A program made the position numbers and the translations under genes. A stretch of DNA of 64,000 nt from Psychrosphaera aestuarii. Lineage in GTDB: Bacteria; Pseudomonadota; Gammaproteobacteria; Enterobacterales; Alteromonadaceae. Within the stretch, counting starts at the first letter, position 1. Each line of letters begins with the position of its first letter. Shown here in pieces: positions 19,483 through 28,083 of the stretch. The notes under the pieces are model-generated. The model was not told where the DNA came from. It did not search any database and saw nothing but the letters and a program-made list of their open reading frames with translations. Location: NCBI RefSeq assembly GCF_017948405.1, contig NZ_CP072844.1, positions 2,108,001 through 2,172,000 of the forward strand. Direction: 5' to 3'.

Positions 19483-20715
19483 TTAACCTTTGTAGGTCGC
19501 TTTTAACATATCTTTTAAAGTTGGTTCTTTGCCGTACATATTCATGCCCATTTTGAATACCCTCGCCGCTAAAATTCGAAAATAATAGAAGCACGCGAAA
19601 CTCAAGATTAAAGACAAAATTGGTTCCCAAATTGGCAGTTCTACCAGTGACATTCTTACCGGCATAACAGCAAATGAAGTAACCGGCAGGTAACTTAAAA
19701 ACACCGTAATAACGCTATTTGGTGAGTCTATTAAAAAGAACGTTAACACTACAGGCACAAGAGGCAGCATCATTAAACCGCTTTTACCACTATGATTTGG
19801 ATCGTCTATTGCTGACGCTATGGCGGCCATAAAGGCTGCACATATTGAAAGCCCTGCAATGGCAAAAGCAAACAGCCAAGGTAAAAGAGACCAATTGATA
19901 ATATTTAAATCTAGGGACTGATGTTTTATTACAACAGAGAAAAACAGAAACGATATAACAATTGAAAGTAATGTTCCTATCATGGTTTTTACGGCAAAAA
20001 GGATTTGCCCTAAAAGTTTCCCATCAATCCAAGTTTGTGGTGTCATGGTTGCCATTAATTGCTCGGTTACTCTGTTTTGTTTTTCGCCGGTAATACTTAC
20101 AAACAGTTGTCCAAATACACCAAATACAGCGACAACAAGTAAAAACAAAACGCCGTAGGCCGTTAGGGTTTGAGTTTTATCCGCTTCATTCTTCAGTAAA
20201 TCATCAAGTACTTTATGATCTATATTAATAGGTGTGCTAAGCGCAACCTGCTGCTCACTAGTTAGGTTGAGTTGCTCAAACTTTGCCATTTGCATTTCTG
20301 CGTTAATGAGTGTGATGAGCTGATTTTGCCAACCAGACTTTTCAGCCGTGGTGAGTGAAGCGTTTACCATTTGTTCCCCTAACGACGTTGAGTTTGATTC
20401 ATGAAACTCTAGGGCTGCATCAAACACACTTTCTTGAGTTAACCCAGTAACAACCTCTTGTAGGTTATCAACCTCAATAAACTCAAATGACGTTGCGTTT
20501 GGTAAGTCTTGATTAACTTCAAAGGATTGCGCTGTCGCTATTTTGTATACGTCATCTAGTTGTTGGCTTTTATTGGCAACGAAATAAATAACTAAACCCG
20601 CTGCCAACATAATAAGCTTGCCAATAACTTCCTGCTTTAGCTTAAAAAAATGTAAGAACTCCCATTTAGCCACAGTCCAACTTTGTTTAAAATTGAGTGA
20701 ATTTTTAGTATTCAT
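19483..20715 (-). CDS. NatB-like ABC-2 permease
   Basis: This 410-residue permease is of the NatB/YhaP type. It has an N-terminal cytoplasmic stretch leading to a first helix (LIMLAAGLVIYFVAN), a large extracytoplasmic domain to about residue 180, and about five C-terminal helices, with the family segment QLFVSITGEKQNRVTEQLMATMTPQTWIDGKLLGQ between them. In Bacillus, NatAB extrudes sodium. Many relatives with the same architecture have unknown substrates, so I do not name the gene. The ATG overlaps the stop of the ATPase gene by one base (TAATG), giving tight coupling. It precedes the SPFH gene by 22 bases. Confidence 0.88.
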   Translation of the reverse strand: MNTKNSLNFKQSWTVAKWEFLHFFKLKQEVIGKLIMLAAGLVIYFVANKSQQLDDVYKIATAQSFEVNQDLPNATSFEFIEVDNLQEVVTGLTQESVFDAALEFHESNSTSLGEQMVNASLTTAEKSGWQNQLITLINAEMQMAKFEQLNLTSEQQVALSTPINIDHKVLDDLLKNEADKTQTLTAYGVLFLLVVAVFGVFGQLFVSITGEKQNRVTEQLMATMTPQTWIDGKLLGQILFAVKTMIGTLLSIVISFLFFSVVIKHQSLDLNIINWSLLPWLFAFAIAGLSICAAFMAAIASAIDDPNHSGKSGLMMLPLVPVVLTFFLIDSPNSVITVFLSYLPVTSFAVMPVRMSLVELPIWEPILSLILSFACFYYFRILAARVFKMGMNMYGKEPTLKDMLKATYKG

Positions 20716-21668
20716 TACGACTGTCCTTCATCAAGGGAAACATTGTCATCCGATTCCGAGTTATGATTAGCAACGGCATTTAGGTAAATGGTATGTAAAG
20801 TCTGTGACTGATTTTTTAATTCCACTACATTGCCAATTTCGCTAAGTAGCGGCAGTAGTTCATTTAAAGTTTGGTGGTTTTGCAAGGTAATAAGTAGTTG
20901 ATTGGCTTTGATGGCCTCGACTGTATATTTACTTTTTATTTTATCGAGCGAACCTAACGGCTGTTCAGGTGTGTAGCGAACATGTATAACGGCTGCTTGT
21001 TTGGCTAACAAAATATCTTCTAAGTCACCGTAAATAACGGCTGTTCCTTGATTTAGTAATAAAACTCTGTCTGCAAGCTTCTCGACCATGGCCATTTGGT
21101 GAGCGCTTAAAATTACCGTCATCCCTTGCTGTTTAAGCTCTGCTAAAAATTGCACAACCAACTCTTGATTGATTGGATCCAAACCGGAAAACGGCTCGTC
21201 AAGAATAACCCACTTTGGCTGATGTAAAACCGCACTTATGAGCTGAACCTTTTGCTGGTTACCTTTCGACAGAGCCTTAAGTTGCTCGTCTATTCGGCTG
21301 GTTAAACTGAATTTATCTAACCAATAAGCACAACGTTCTTCAAAGTCACCCTTCTCAACGCCATGCAAAGTAGCAAAAAACTCTAAATTTTGTTTTACGG
21401 TTTTTTCTGGGTATAAACCTCTATCTTCCGGCAAGTAACCTAATAAATGGGACGGGATTGAACTATAGCTTTCTGAATTATCCGTTAGCAAAATTGAACC
21501 ACTATCCGGTTGAGTAAAGCCCACTAACATCTTAACAAGTGATGACTTTCCTGCACCGTTAGGTCCTAAAAGTGCAAATATTTCTCCGGGGTGAACATCA
21601 AATGACAACCCATTTACCGCGGTAACACTTTGATAGTGCTTCTCTAGAAGGTTTACTTTTAACATCAA
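20715..21668 (-). CDS. NatA-like ABC transporter ATP-binding protein
   Basis: This 317-residue ABC ATPase shows Walker A GPNGAGKS near residue 37, a YLPEDRGLYPEKTVKQNLEFF Q-loop region typical of NatA-like proteins, the signature LSKGNQQKVQ (LSKGN in place of LSGGQ), and Walker B WVILDEPFSGLDP with an H-loop in ILSAHQM. A C-terminal 100-residue domain follows, as in other export-type ATPases of the group. It is the first gene of the five-gene operon that continues through permease, SPFH, A2M and propeller-like proteins. The operon promoter should therefore lie in the short region 21669-21829, which it shares with the decayed GGDEF gene on the other strand. Confidence 0.92.
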   Translation of the reverse strand: MMLKVNLLEKHYQSVTAVNGLSFDVHPGEIFALLGPNGAGKSSLVKMLVGFTQPDSGSILLTDNSESYSSIPSHLLGYLPEDRGLYPEKTVKQNLEFFATLHGVEKGDFEERCAYWLDKFSLTSRIDEQLKALSKGNQQKVQLISAVLHQPKWVILDEPFSGLDPINQELVVQFLAELKQQGMTVILSAHQMAMVEKLADRVLLLNQGTAVIYGDLEDILLAKQAAVIHVRYTPEQPLGSLDKIKSKYTVEAIKANQLLITLQNHQTLNELLPLLSEIGNVVELKNQSQTLHTIYLNAVANHNSESDDNVSLDEGQS

Positions 21669-21829
21669 CTTCCCTGTTTAAATTTTAGAATGGCGATTAT
21701 ACTCAAGTCATATCGACAATATTTAAGTGCTCTAAAATAGCCAAATTAGTAATAAAATGCACTAAAAACCTATTTTTAAAATGTGTTAAAACGTTTCTAA
21801 AACATACGCATGAGATTAAAGGATTACAT

Positions 21830-22496
21830 ATGCTTCGCTTTTTCTTACCTCTCCCTTTACTGATATTTGCTGGTTTTCTATCAAATTGTGCACTCGCAAC
21901 TAAAACCAACAAATTGTCTCTGCCAAACTACGAGTCTGAGACACCTTTTGTTTTACATTAGGCATTTATGGATTTTCCGTCATTCTAGCCTTTATTTTAA
22001 ATAGTGGTTTTGTCGTTCTTTTTGTTGCAATGGGCCTATCTGCGCTAAAAGTTAATAAGCCATTTGCAGTACTATCTCCACTCTTGCCGTAGGCGGACTT
22101 TTAGTTCCTTACAATGACATTACCTTTAAAGTCATTGAAGTGGGCGTGGCACTTGAAGCAATATTACTCGCTGCGATCCTTGCTCGCCAATTTAGAATGG
22201 CTCAGCTTGATAAGGTTATTGCTGAACGCTATGCCCGCACCGACTCTTTAACACAAGTAAACAATCGCCTTGGGTTTAACCAAATCACCTCTCCAATTTG
22301 GACTAACATTCTTCGAGAAAGTAGAGACGCTTCAATTGTTCTTATTGATGTCGACGATTTCAAAAGTATTAACGATAACTATGGGCACGCCTATGGTGAC
22401 GAAGTATTAATTTCGATTGCAAAGTGTTTAAAAAGCACTGCGCGAAAAGGCGATATTGTAGCTAGGTGGGGAGGCGAAGCACACAGGCAAAAATAA
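21830..22496 (+). pseudogene. Decayed 7TM (DISM)-GGDEF diguanylate cyclase gene
   Basis: The start survives as MLRFFLPLPLLIFAGFLSN (signal peptide) and stops after about 43 codons. A second frame then reads TLGIYGFSVILAFILNSGFV, part of the 7TMR-DISM membrane domain. A third frame carries VPYNDITFKVIEVGVALEA and a GGDEF domain (TDSLTQVNNRLGF, VLIDVDDFKSINDNYGH) that ends abruptly at RWGGEAHRQK, so the GGEEF active site and the rest are lost. It has at least two frameshifts, missing internal sensor sequence and a truncated 3' end. The intact protein at 51655-53400 has the same architecture and similar sequence around the helix-to-GGDEF linker. An inverted repeat (GTGTGTGG at 22498 and CCACACAC at 22540) follows the break. 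Confidence 0.85.
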
Positions 22497-22593
22497 AGTG
22501 TGTGGCTGGACTCAATCTAAAAACCAGACATAAAGTAAACCACACACCTTGTTAAATTAACGTTTCATAGCGGTGTTCGCGCAACCGTTTCGG

Positions 22594-23250
22594 TTAAACT
22601 ACCGTTAAAACTTTATCCATATCAAGACGAGATTTTGGTAAGGCCGCGTTATAGTCTTCGTCTTCATGATGATAACCAAATGCTAATGCCACTTCACAAA
22701 CATAGCCATCTAACTCATCTGCAAATAGCTCCCCTAATTTATCTTTATCCACCCCTTCCATTGGCGTAGAGTCTATTCCTAAGCGGGCTAACGTATGCAT
22801 TGTATTGCCTAAGGCCAAGTATAGTTGAGCTTTTGTCCACTCTGCATTATTACCATTCTCATCTGTATTTAAGTCTACAAATGCAAACGCACCAAACGCT
22901 TGCTCACGCTCTTCTTTAGGTGTTCTTGCATCTTCAATACCTTTATCAACTACTGCGGCGTAATCATCGCGAGTATACTTTGGATTATAGGCAAACAGAA
23001 TTGTATGAGACGCAGCCTTTGCATGCGGTTGGTTAAACTGAAACATGTTTTCATATGAGTCATGTAAGCGTTGTTTCGCGGCGTCGCTTTCTATAACGAT
23101 AAACTTCCAAGGCTGTGAATTAATTGACGATGGAGAAAGGCGCATTGCCTCGTAGAGCACAGCTAAATCTTCAGCTGATACTTTCTTATCGCTATTATAT
23201 CGCTTGGCCGTATATCTTTTTTGTAAGTCATTAATAATCGGGTGTGTCAT
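22594..23250 (-). CDS. nfsB: NfsB-like oxygen-insensitive NAD(P)H nitroreductase
   Basis: This 218-residue FMN-dependent nitroreductase reduces nitro-aromatics and quinones with two electrons from NAD(P)H. Evidence is the FMN-phosphate start KRYTAKRYNSDKK, LSPSSINSQPWKFIV (flavin-binding Ser/Gln), AQLYLALGNTMHTLARLGIDSTPMEG, and the C-terminal GYHHEDEDYNAALPKSRL. The last block and the overall length match E. coli NfsB closely. I start it at ATG 23250, 6 bases after AAGGAG; an in-frame GTG lies one codon upstream. It is a single gene between two decayed loci. Orthology to nfsB is likely, but paralogues exist in many marine genomes. Confidence 0.85.
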   Translation of the reverse strand: MTHPIINDLQKRYTAKRYNSDKKVSAEDLAVLYEAMRLSPSSINSQPWKFIVIESDAAKQRLHDSYENMFQFNQPHAKAASHTILFAYNPKYTRDDYAAVVDKGIEDARTPKEEREQAFGAFAFVDLNTDENGNNAEWTKAQLYLALGNTMHTLARLGIDSTPMEGVDKDKLGELFADELDGYVCEVALAFGYHHEDEDYNAALPKSRLDMDKVLTVV

Positions 23251-23402
23251 CACATTCTCCTTTAAGATTTACCGTAATAATAGGGACGATAAAGTCAAAA
23301 ACAATGCGGTTAAACACAGAAACACTATCTTTATTATATTTATAATTAGCATTCATTCGCCTTTAAACTGAGCGTTATTTAGCTTTAAAGGTCGGCTTTA
23401 GA

Positions 23403-23550
23403 GTAAGTACTACCGCAAATGTCAGCATGCAGGTTGGCGCCACGCCATTATTTGAATATCATTTCAGCCCAATTAGGTCATGGCAACCGCTATGGATTAG
23501 TAGGAGCAAACGGTTGTGGTAAGTTAACCTTTATGAAGATGTTTAATGAA
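23403..23550 (+). pseudogene. Remnant of ABC-F ATPase gene (ybiT type)
   Basis: About 45 codons survive in two frames. The first reads TTANVSMQVGATPLFE; after loss of one base the second reads GHGNRYGLVGANGCGKLTFM, which is the ybiT-type ABC-F N-terminus with its Walker A. The Walker A serine has become leucine (GKL), so the fragment is non-functional. Everything after the first nucleotide-binding motif is missing. The remnant runs into a heptamer repeat and then a strong terminator that may be the gene's original 3' end. It has no start codon in its proper place. The identification is firm because the surviving motif is so characteristic. Confidence 0.82.
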
Positions 23551-23580
23551 AAGCAACGCCGCATAGCGCAGAGTTGCGGA

Positions 23581-23650
23581 CTAGATACTAGATACTAGAT
23601 ACTAGATACTAGATACTAGATACTAGATACTAGATATTAGATATTAGATA
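23581..23650. repeat. Ten-copy 7-bp tandem repeat (CTAGATA/TTAGATA)
   Basis: Eight exact copies of CTAGATA (23581-23636) are followed by two copies of TTAGATA (23637-23650). The array lies between the ybiT remnant and its terminator and contains no open coding sequence. Its period is 7, so copy-number change would alter any reading frame through it. Confidence 0.95.
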
Positions 23651-23653
23651 TTG

Positions 23654-23685
23654 AAAAAAGGAGCTAAATTATAAGCTCCTTTTTT
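23654..23685. terminator. Strong bidirectional intrinsic terminator
   Basis: A perfect 12-bp stem (AAAAAAGGAGCT with AGCTCCTTTTTT) has an 8-base loop and runs of A and T on both sides. It serves the minus-strand MFS gene and is probably a relic terminator of the decayed ybiT gene on the plus strand. Confidence 0.9.
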
Positions 23686-23745
23686 GTTTTATCGCATTTA
23701 TTAAATAATGTTACGAGAGTGCTCGAGTTACCTTATTAGTTCACG

Positions 23746-24912
23746 TTACATCGCGTGCTTTTTGTCTAACGAACCACTTAAACGAGTAAGCGCAATTGCC
23801 ACTACAACAATCAGTCCGCCAACCCAAGGTGTATCCATCATTGTATACTCTTGAACAATAAGACCACCACTAAATGCCCCCAAAGCGATGCCAACATTAA
23901 ATGCCGCTATATTTAAACCTGAGGCAACATCTACTGAATCTGGTGTGTATTTTTCAGCTAAATTTACAACGTATATTTGTAAACCAGGTACATTACCAAA
24001 AGCAAAGCCGCCCCACACTAATATAGTCACAACAGCAGCAACAGGGTGTACAGCGGTAACACTGAATATAAATAATACCGAAGCCAGGCCGCCAAAAATA
24101 ATGGTTAGTGCTTTAATCGGTCCCAATTTGTCCGCCAGTTTACCGCCCCAAATATTTCCTATGGCAACGGATACACCGTATACCAATAAAATCACACCAA
24201 TCGCATTGTCACCAAACCCTGACACAGACTTAAGAATAGGAGCAAGGTACGTAAAGGCGACAAAAGTTCCTCCATAACCAACAGCCGTGATTGCATAAAC
24301 CAACAAAAGCCTTGGATGAGCTAGAACTTTAAATTGCTTTATAATACTTACTGGCTTTGACTGTTGAAGATTATTCGGCACTAATATAGCACTACCAATT
24401 AACGCAATCAGACCCAGAATTGAAACCGTTAAAAACGTCGCTTCCCATCCCCAGTATTGACCAATATAGGTACCTAGAGGAACACCTGTGACTAACGCAA
24501 CCGTTAAACCTGTAAACATTATCGCAATTGCGCTAGCGCCCTTCTCTTTTGGTACTAATCCTGTGGCTATAGTTGACCCAATTGAGAAAAATACACCGTG
24601 TGCTAACCCTGTTAAAATCCGTGCAACTATTAGTGCCTCAAACGTTGGCGCTTGCCAGGCTACTAAATTACCGAGCACGAATAGAGCCATGACCGACAAC
24701 AATACGGTTTTTCTGTTCCATCTACCTGTTAGTGCCGTTAATACTGGCGCTCCAACTGCAACGCCTAAAGCATATAGGCTAACAAGCAACCCCGCAGAAG
24801 GTATCGTAATATTAAGATCTGCAGCCATTGTTGGCAGTAACCCAACAATAACAAACTCTGTGGTTCCAATTGCAAAGGCGCTAAGCGCCAGAGCGAGTAA
24901 AGCTAATGGCAT
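23746..24912 (-). CDS. MFS efflux transporter (DHA1, AraJ/YdeA-like)
   Basis: This is a 388-residue, 12-helix major facilitator of the drug/sugar:proton antiporter type. Markers are the N-terminal SAFAIGTTEFVIVGLLPTMA, loop GRWNRKTVLL between helices 2 and 3, the antiporter motif ILTGLAHGVFFSIGSTIA in helix 4-5, and GVPLGTYIGQYWGWEATFLTV in helix 5 (motif C). It resembles the AraJ/YdeA/NepI group, which exports sugars, purine ribonucleosides or drugs. GGAG precedes the ATG by 6 bases. It is divergent from a LysR regulator 120 bases away, the usual arrangement for a regulator controlling its neighbour. The substrate is unknown. Confidence 0.9.
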   Translation of the reverse strand: MPLALLALALSAFAIGTTEFVIVGLLPTMAADLNITIPSAGLLVSLYALGVAVGAPVLTALTGRWNRKTVLLSVMALFVLGNLVAWQAPTFEALIVARILTGLAHGVFFSIGSTIATGLVPKEKGASAIAIMFTGLTVALVTGVPLGTYIGQYWGWEATFLTVSILGLIALIGSAILVPNNLQQSKPVSIIKQFKVLAHPRLLLVYAITAVGYGGTFVAFTYLAPILKSVSGFGDNAIGVILLVYGVSVAIGNIWGGKLADKLGPIKALTIIFGGLASVLFIFSVTAVHPVAAVVTILVWGGFAFGNVPGLQIYVVNLAEKYTPDSVDVASGLNIAAFNVGIALGAFSGGLIVQEYTMMDTPWVGGLIVVVAIALTRLSGSLDKKHAM

Positions 24913-25032
24913 TATATTCTCCAGTTAAATTAGTCAGTGCTCAGACCAAGAGCACCTTGTGTTGAGGCGCACATTATTGCTTGCTATTTATTTGTAATAA
25001 ACGGCATAATTATCAAATTACTTTTGTAAAAA

Positions 25033-25935
25033 ATGACACCAATGAACTTAAGAACCCGATCTGATGATTTAGAAGTACTGCTTGCCGTCGCTGAGTTTGG
25101 CGGCTTTTCTGCTGCAGCGAACGCTCTAGATATGCAAGTGGCAAGAGTTTCTCGTTCTGTCAGTAAAGTGGAGGAGCAACTTGGCGCTGCCATTTTTACA
25201 AGAACAACACGGCAAGTTAGGCTAACCGATGAAGGTTACGCATTTGTTGAGTCCGTAAAACAAGGTTTAGAGCATATTCAGCTTGCTGAAAACGCCATTA
25301 TCCAAGTTGGTGAATTGCCGAAGGGTAAACTAAGAGTTGATGCTGCAAGCCCATTTTTACTTCATCAAGTTGTGCCTCTTATTAACGGGTTCAAAAAGGC
25401 CTTTCCAGACATTGAACTTGAATTAACCTCTAGTGAAGAATTTGTCGACCTCATTGAAAAACGAACAGACATAGCGATTAGAATAGGAAAATTAGAAGAT
25501 TCATCATTGAAGGCAAGAGCCTTAGGAAAAAGCCCATTGTGCATTGTCGCCAGCCCACAATACTTGTCTCAACATAAGCCGATCACAAAACCCAACGACC
25601 TTAATAATCATCAAACTATCGGGTTTTCTACTATAAAACAGCTAAACAAGTGGCCACTTAAAGGCTTGCCTACTTATTTACCTTCTATTGCAGCAAGCAG
25701 TGGAGAAACAATTAGGCAATTGGCTTTATCTGGAAATGGGATCGCTTGTTTATCGTCTTTTATGATTAAAGACGATATAAACCAAGGACGGTTAGTTAAA
25801 CTTCTTCAACCTTATGTGAAGTCTAGCGAGTTAGATAGAGAGCTCGTTAACGCCGTGTATTACCCATCATCAACTATCGCAAAGCGCATTAATGCTTTTC
25901 TTGATTACATTAAGCCAAGATTAAAACTGGTCTAA
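25033..25935 (+). CDS. LysR-family regulator next to MFS gene
   Basis: This 300-residue LysR regulator has an N-terminal winged helix (DLEVLLAVAEFGGFSAAANALDMQVARVSRSVSKVEEQLG, RTTRQVRLTDEG) and a periplasmic-binding-like effector domain starting near GKLRVDAASPFLLHQVVPL. It belongs to the large CrgA-like subgroup. Two starts are possible, ATG 25033 and ATG 25042 (MNLRTRSDDLEVL); the second resembles more family members, and neither has a strong ribosome site. The divergent MFS exporter is its likely target. The effector is unknown. Confidence 0.9.
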   Translation: MTPMNLRTRSDDLEVLLAVAEFGGFSAAANALDMQVARVSRSVSKVEEQLGAAIFTRTTRQVRLTDEGYAFVESVKQGLEHIQLAENAIIQVGELPKGKLRVDAASPFLLHQVVPLINGFKKAFPDIELELTSSEEFVDLIEKRTDIAIRIGKLEDSSLKARALGKSPLCIVASPQYLSQHKPITKPNDLNNHQTIGFSTIKQLNKWPLKGLPTYLPSIAASSGETIRQLALSGNGIACLSSFMIKDDINQGRLVKLLQPYVKSSELDRELVNAVYYPSSTIAKRINAFLDYIKPRLKLV

Positions 25936-26093
25936 ATGTTTAGTACTGCTATAAACCAAGGTTGTTAGGCCATATAAGATTCGTCACCAACCTTGAAGTT
26001 AATGAAATGAGCTTAGGCACCTCATCTTTAGTGAGCTGAAGATAACTAAAAAATAGTAAAAGTAAACTTGCCAAACCAACATAACAAAAATAG

Positions 26094-26115
26094 TATATAA
26101 CAAAATTGTTATATA
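26094..26115 (+). promoter_or_regulatory. Palindromic ArsR-type operator
   Basis: Perfect 10-bp arms TATATAACAA and TTGTTATATA flank a 2-base centre. The site ends 9 bases before the start of the ArsC-ArsR fusion gene and overlaps the only plausible -10 (TATATA/TATAAC). Its AT-rich 10-2-10 form fits ArsR/SmtB-family operators, so it probably autoregulates the arsenic operon. Confidence 0.72.
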
Positions 26116-26124
26116 GAGATTGTA

Positions 26125-26886
26125 ATGAAAGTTCTATTCTTGTGCACAGAAAATTCAGCACGCTCAATCATGGCTGAAGCTTTACTTAAGCATCACGGCA
26201 AGGGTGATTATGAGGTGTTCAGCGCCGGCACTCGCCCTGCTGGACTTAACGCTCAGGCTAAACAAGCAATTGAACACTTTGGATTGAGCGTTGACGGATT
26301 GTTCTCCAAAAACGTAAGTGACTTTACCGGAGAACACTTTGATTATGTCATTACGTTGTGCGAAAAAGCCTCGAAGGAGTGTAATACCGAAGTAACTGGC
26401 GATCACAATTTAGCCTGGGACTTTCCTGAGCCTCGCACAAGAAAAGAAAACAATCCCTACGAAAAAACGCTGCAAGAGCTAAACTCTCGATTAAAAATGT
26501 TCTTGTTGATCCAAGAAAAACAAAAACCAGCACCAATTACACCAACTGTCTTTTACAAGTCTTTAGCCGACGATATTCGGTTAAAAACCCTGATGCTCAT
26601 TGCCGTCGAAAAAGAGTTGTGCGTCTGCGAATTAATGGCGGCGTTAGAAGAAGAGAGCCAACCTAAGGTTTCACGCCACCTAGCGCAACTTAAAAAGTCC
26701 GGAATATTAACCACCCGTAAACATCAACAATGGGTGTATTACTCAATTAACCCCGATTTACCTTACTGGATGCAAAACGTAATTAAAACAACCGCCGTTA
26801 GCGAGCCTCATTTTATTGACGAAGAGCTTGCACAGTTAAATGTAATGGGTGACAGACCAACACGAATTGAAACGTGTTGTAGCTAA
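26125..26886 (+). CDS. Arsenate reductase-like phosphatase fused to ArsR repressor
   Basis: This is a 253-residue fusion. Residues 1-130 form a low-molecular-weight phosphatase/ArsC domain with the P-loop CTENSAR (Cys7 to Arg13) and the acid motif WDFPEP. Residues 140-235 are an ArsR/SmtB winged helix with the arsenite-binding motif KELCVCELMAAL and the recognition helix SQPKVSRHLAQLKKSG. A CC pair near the C-terminus may add sulfur ligands. Combined reduction and arsenite-sensing domains in one chain are known from arsenic operons of marine proteobacteria. It heads an operon with GAPDH and ArsJ, and a near-perfect palindrome lies at its promoter. I cannot tell whether the phosphatase domain reduces arsenate or has another role. 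Confidence 0.9.
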   Translation: MKVLFLCTENSARSIMAEALLKHHGKGDYEVFSAGTRPAGLNAQAKQAIEHFGLSVDGLFSKNVSDFTGEHFDYVITLCEKASKECNTEVTGDHNLAWDFPEPRTRKENNPYEKTLQELNSRLKMFLLIQEKQKPAPITPTVFYKSLADDIRLKTLMLIAVEKELCVCELMAALEEESQPKVSRHLAQLKKSGILTTRKHQQWVYYSINPDLPYWMQNVIKTTAVSEPHFIDEELAQLNVMGDRPTRIETCCS

Positions 26887-27016
26887 CGCGGAAGATTAAC
26901 GTTAGACATATAATTTGAACTAAATATTTTAATTGGCTGTTATTGAAAACGGCAACAAACCCAATTCTACAAATTAACAATGCATAATGAATAAAGAACA
27001 AAAATTGGAGATAAAT

Positions 27017-28027
27017 ATGGCAATAAAAGTAGGTATTAATGGCTTTGGCCGCATGGGCCGCCTAACGCTTCGCGCCGCTTTTGGCTGGCAACAAATTGAA
27101 GTTATTCATATAAATGATCCTGCCGGTGACGCAGAAACACTCGCCCATTTGTTAAAGTATGATTCAGTTCATGGTATTTGGCCAAACGAAGTAACTGCTA
27201 GTGACGGCGTTATCAAAATTGATGACCACGTTATTAACGTCACTCAAAACAAAACAATTTCCGAAACTGATTGGTCTAACTGTGACTTGGTCATTGAAGC
27301 ATCGGGTAAAATGAAAACCAAAGCGTTGTTGCAAAGCTATCTAGATCAAGGTGTTAAAAAGGTAGTGGTGACCGCGCCGGTAAAAGAAGATGGCGTACTT
27401 AACGTTGTTATGGGCGTCAATGATCACCTCTACTCTAATGAAGAGTTTGATATTGTTACAGCGGCATCTTGTACCACCAACTGTTTAGCGCCAGTGGTTA
27501 AAGTGCTACAAGACAAGATTGGTATTAAACATGGTTCGATGACCACCATACATGACATTACCAACACCCAAACTATTTTAGATGCTCCACACAAAGACTT
27601 ACGCAGAGCAAGAGCATGTGGCATGAGTTTAATACCAACAACCACAGGCTCCGCCACCGCTATTACGCACATTTTTCCTGAATTAAAAGGCAAATTAAAT
27701 GGCCATGCGGTTCGCGTTCCATTAGCAAACGCCTCTTTAACCGACTGTGTATTTGAAGTAGCGCGTGAAACCACCAGCGAAGAAATTAATGGTTGGATGA
27801 AAGCCGCATCTGAAGGCGATTTAAAAGGCGTCTTGGGATACGAAGAAAAGCCTTTAGTGTCCATTGATTACAAAACGGATCCTCGTTCGAGCATTGTTGA
27901 TGCCCTCTCTACTATGGTTGTAAATGGTACCCAAGTAAAAATGTATACTTGGTACGACAACGAATGGGGTTACGCAAATCGAACTGCTGAACTTGCACTA
28001 AAAGTAGCACTGTCTATTCCGTCATAA
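27017..28027 (+). CDS. ArsJ-associated glyceraldehyde-3-phosphate dehydrogenase
   Basis: This 336-residue NAD-dependent GAPDH has the Rossmann start [16 protein letters not shown], the catalytic Cys152 in AASCTTNC, and a [13 protein letters not shown]-terminus. I start at ATG 27017, 6 bases after TTGGAG, and not at the ATG ten codons upstream. Its place between ArsR and ArsJ shows it is the specialised enzyme that forms 1-arseno-3-phosphoglycerate from arsenate and glyceraldehyde-3-phosphate, which ArsJ then exports. That pathway is established for ArsJ-linked GAPDH in Pseudomonas. The enzyme is therefore unlikely to be the housekeeping glycolytic GapA. Confidence 0.92.
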   Translation: MAIKVGINGFGRMGRLTLRAAFGWQQIEVIHINDPAGDAETLAHLLKYDSVHGIWPNEVTASDGVIKIDDHVINVTQNKTISETDWSNCDLVIEASGKMKTKALLQSYLDQGVKKVVVTAPVKEDGVLNVVMGVNDHLYSNEEFDIVTAASCTTNCLAPVVKVLQDKIGIKHGSMTTIHDITNTQTILDAPHKDLRRARACGMSLIPTTTGSATAITHIFPELKGKLNGHAVRVPLANASLTDCVFEVARETTSEEINGWMKAASEGDLKGVLGYEEKPLVSIDYKTDPRSSIVDALSTMVVNGTQVKMYTWYDNEWGYANRTAELALKVALSIPS

Positions 28028-28083
28028 ATTGGCGGCTTATTACTTTGCAACTAATTTAAACGTAACAATAGAGCTTTCAGCAA

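Noticed and set aside
22140..22496. Standalone small GGDEF protein
   Set aside because: It lacks the GGEEF end of the active site and continues from membrane and signal-peptide fragments in other frames, so it is a pseudogene piece.
23581..23650. CRISPR-like array
   Set aside because: The 7-bp units are contiguous without spacers, so it is a microsatellite.
25936..26093. Inverted repeat CAAGGTTG/CAACCTTG as terminator of the LysR gene
   Set aside because: The loop is long (over 20 bases) and no T run follows.
27017..28027. Housekeeping GapA
   Set aside because: The gene lies between an arsenic regulator and arsJ, the known place of the ArsJ-associated GAPDH.
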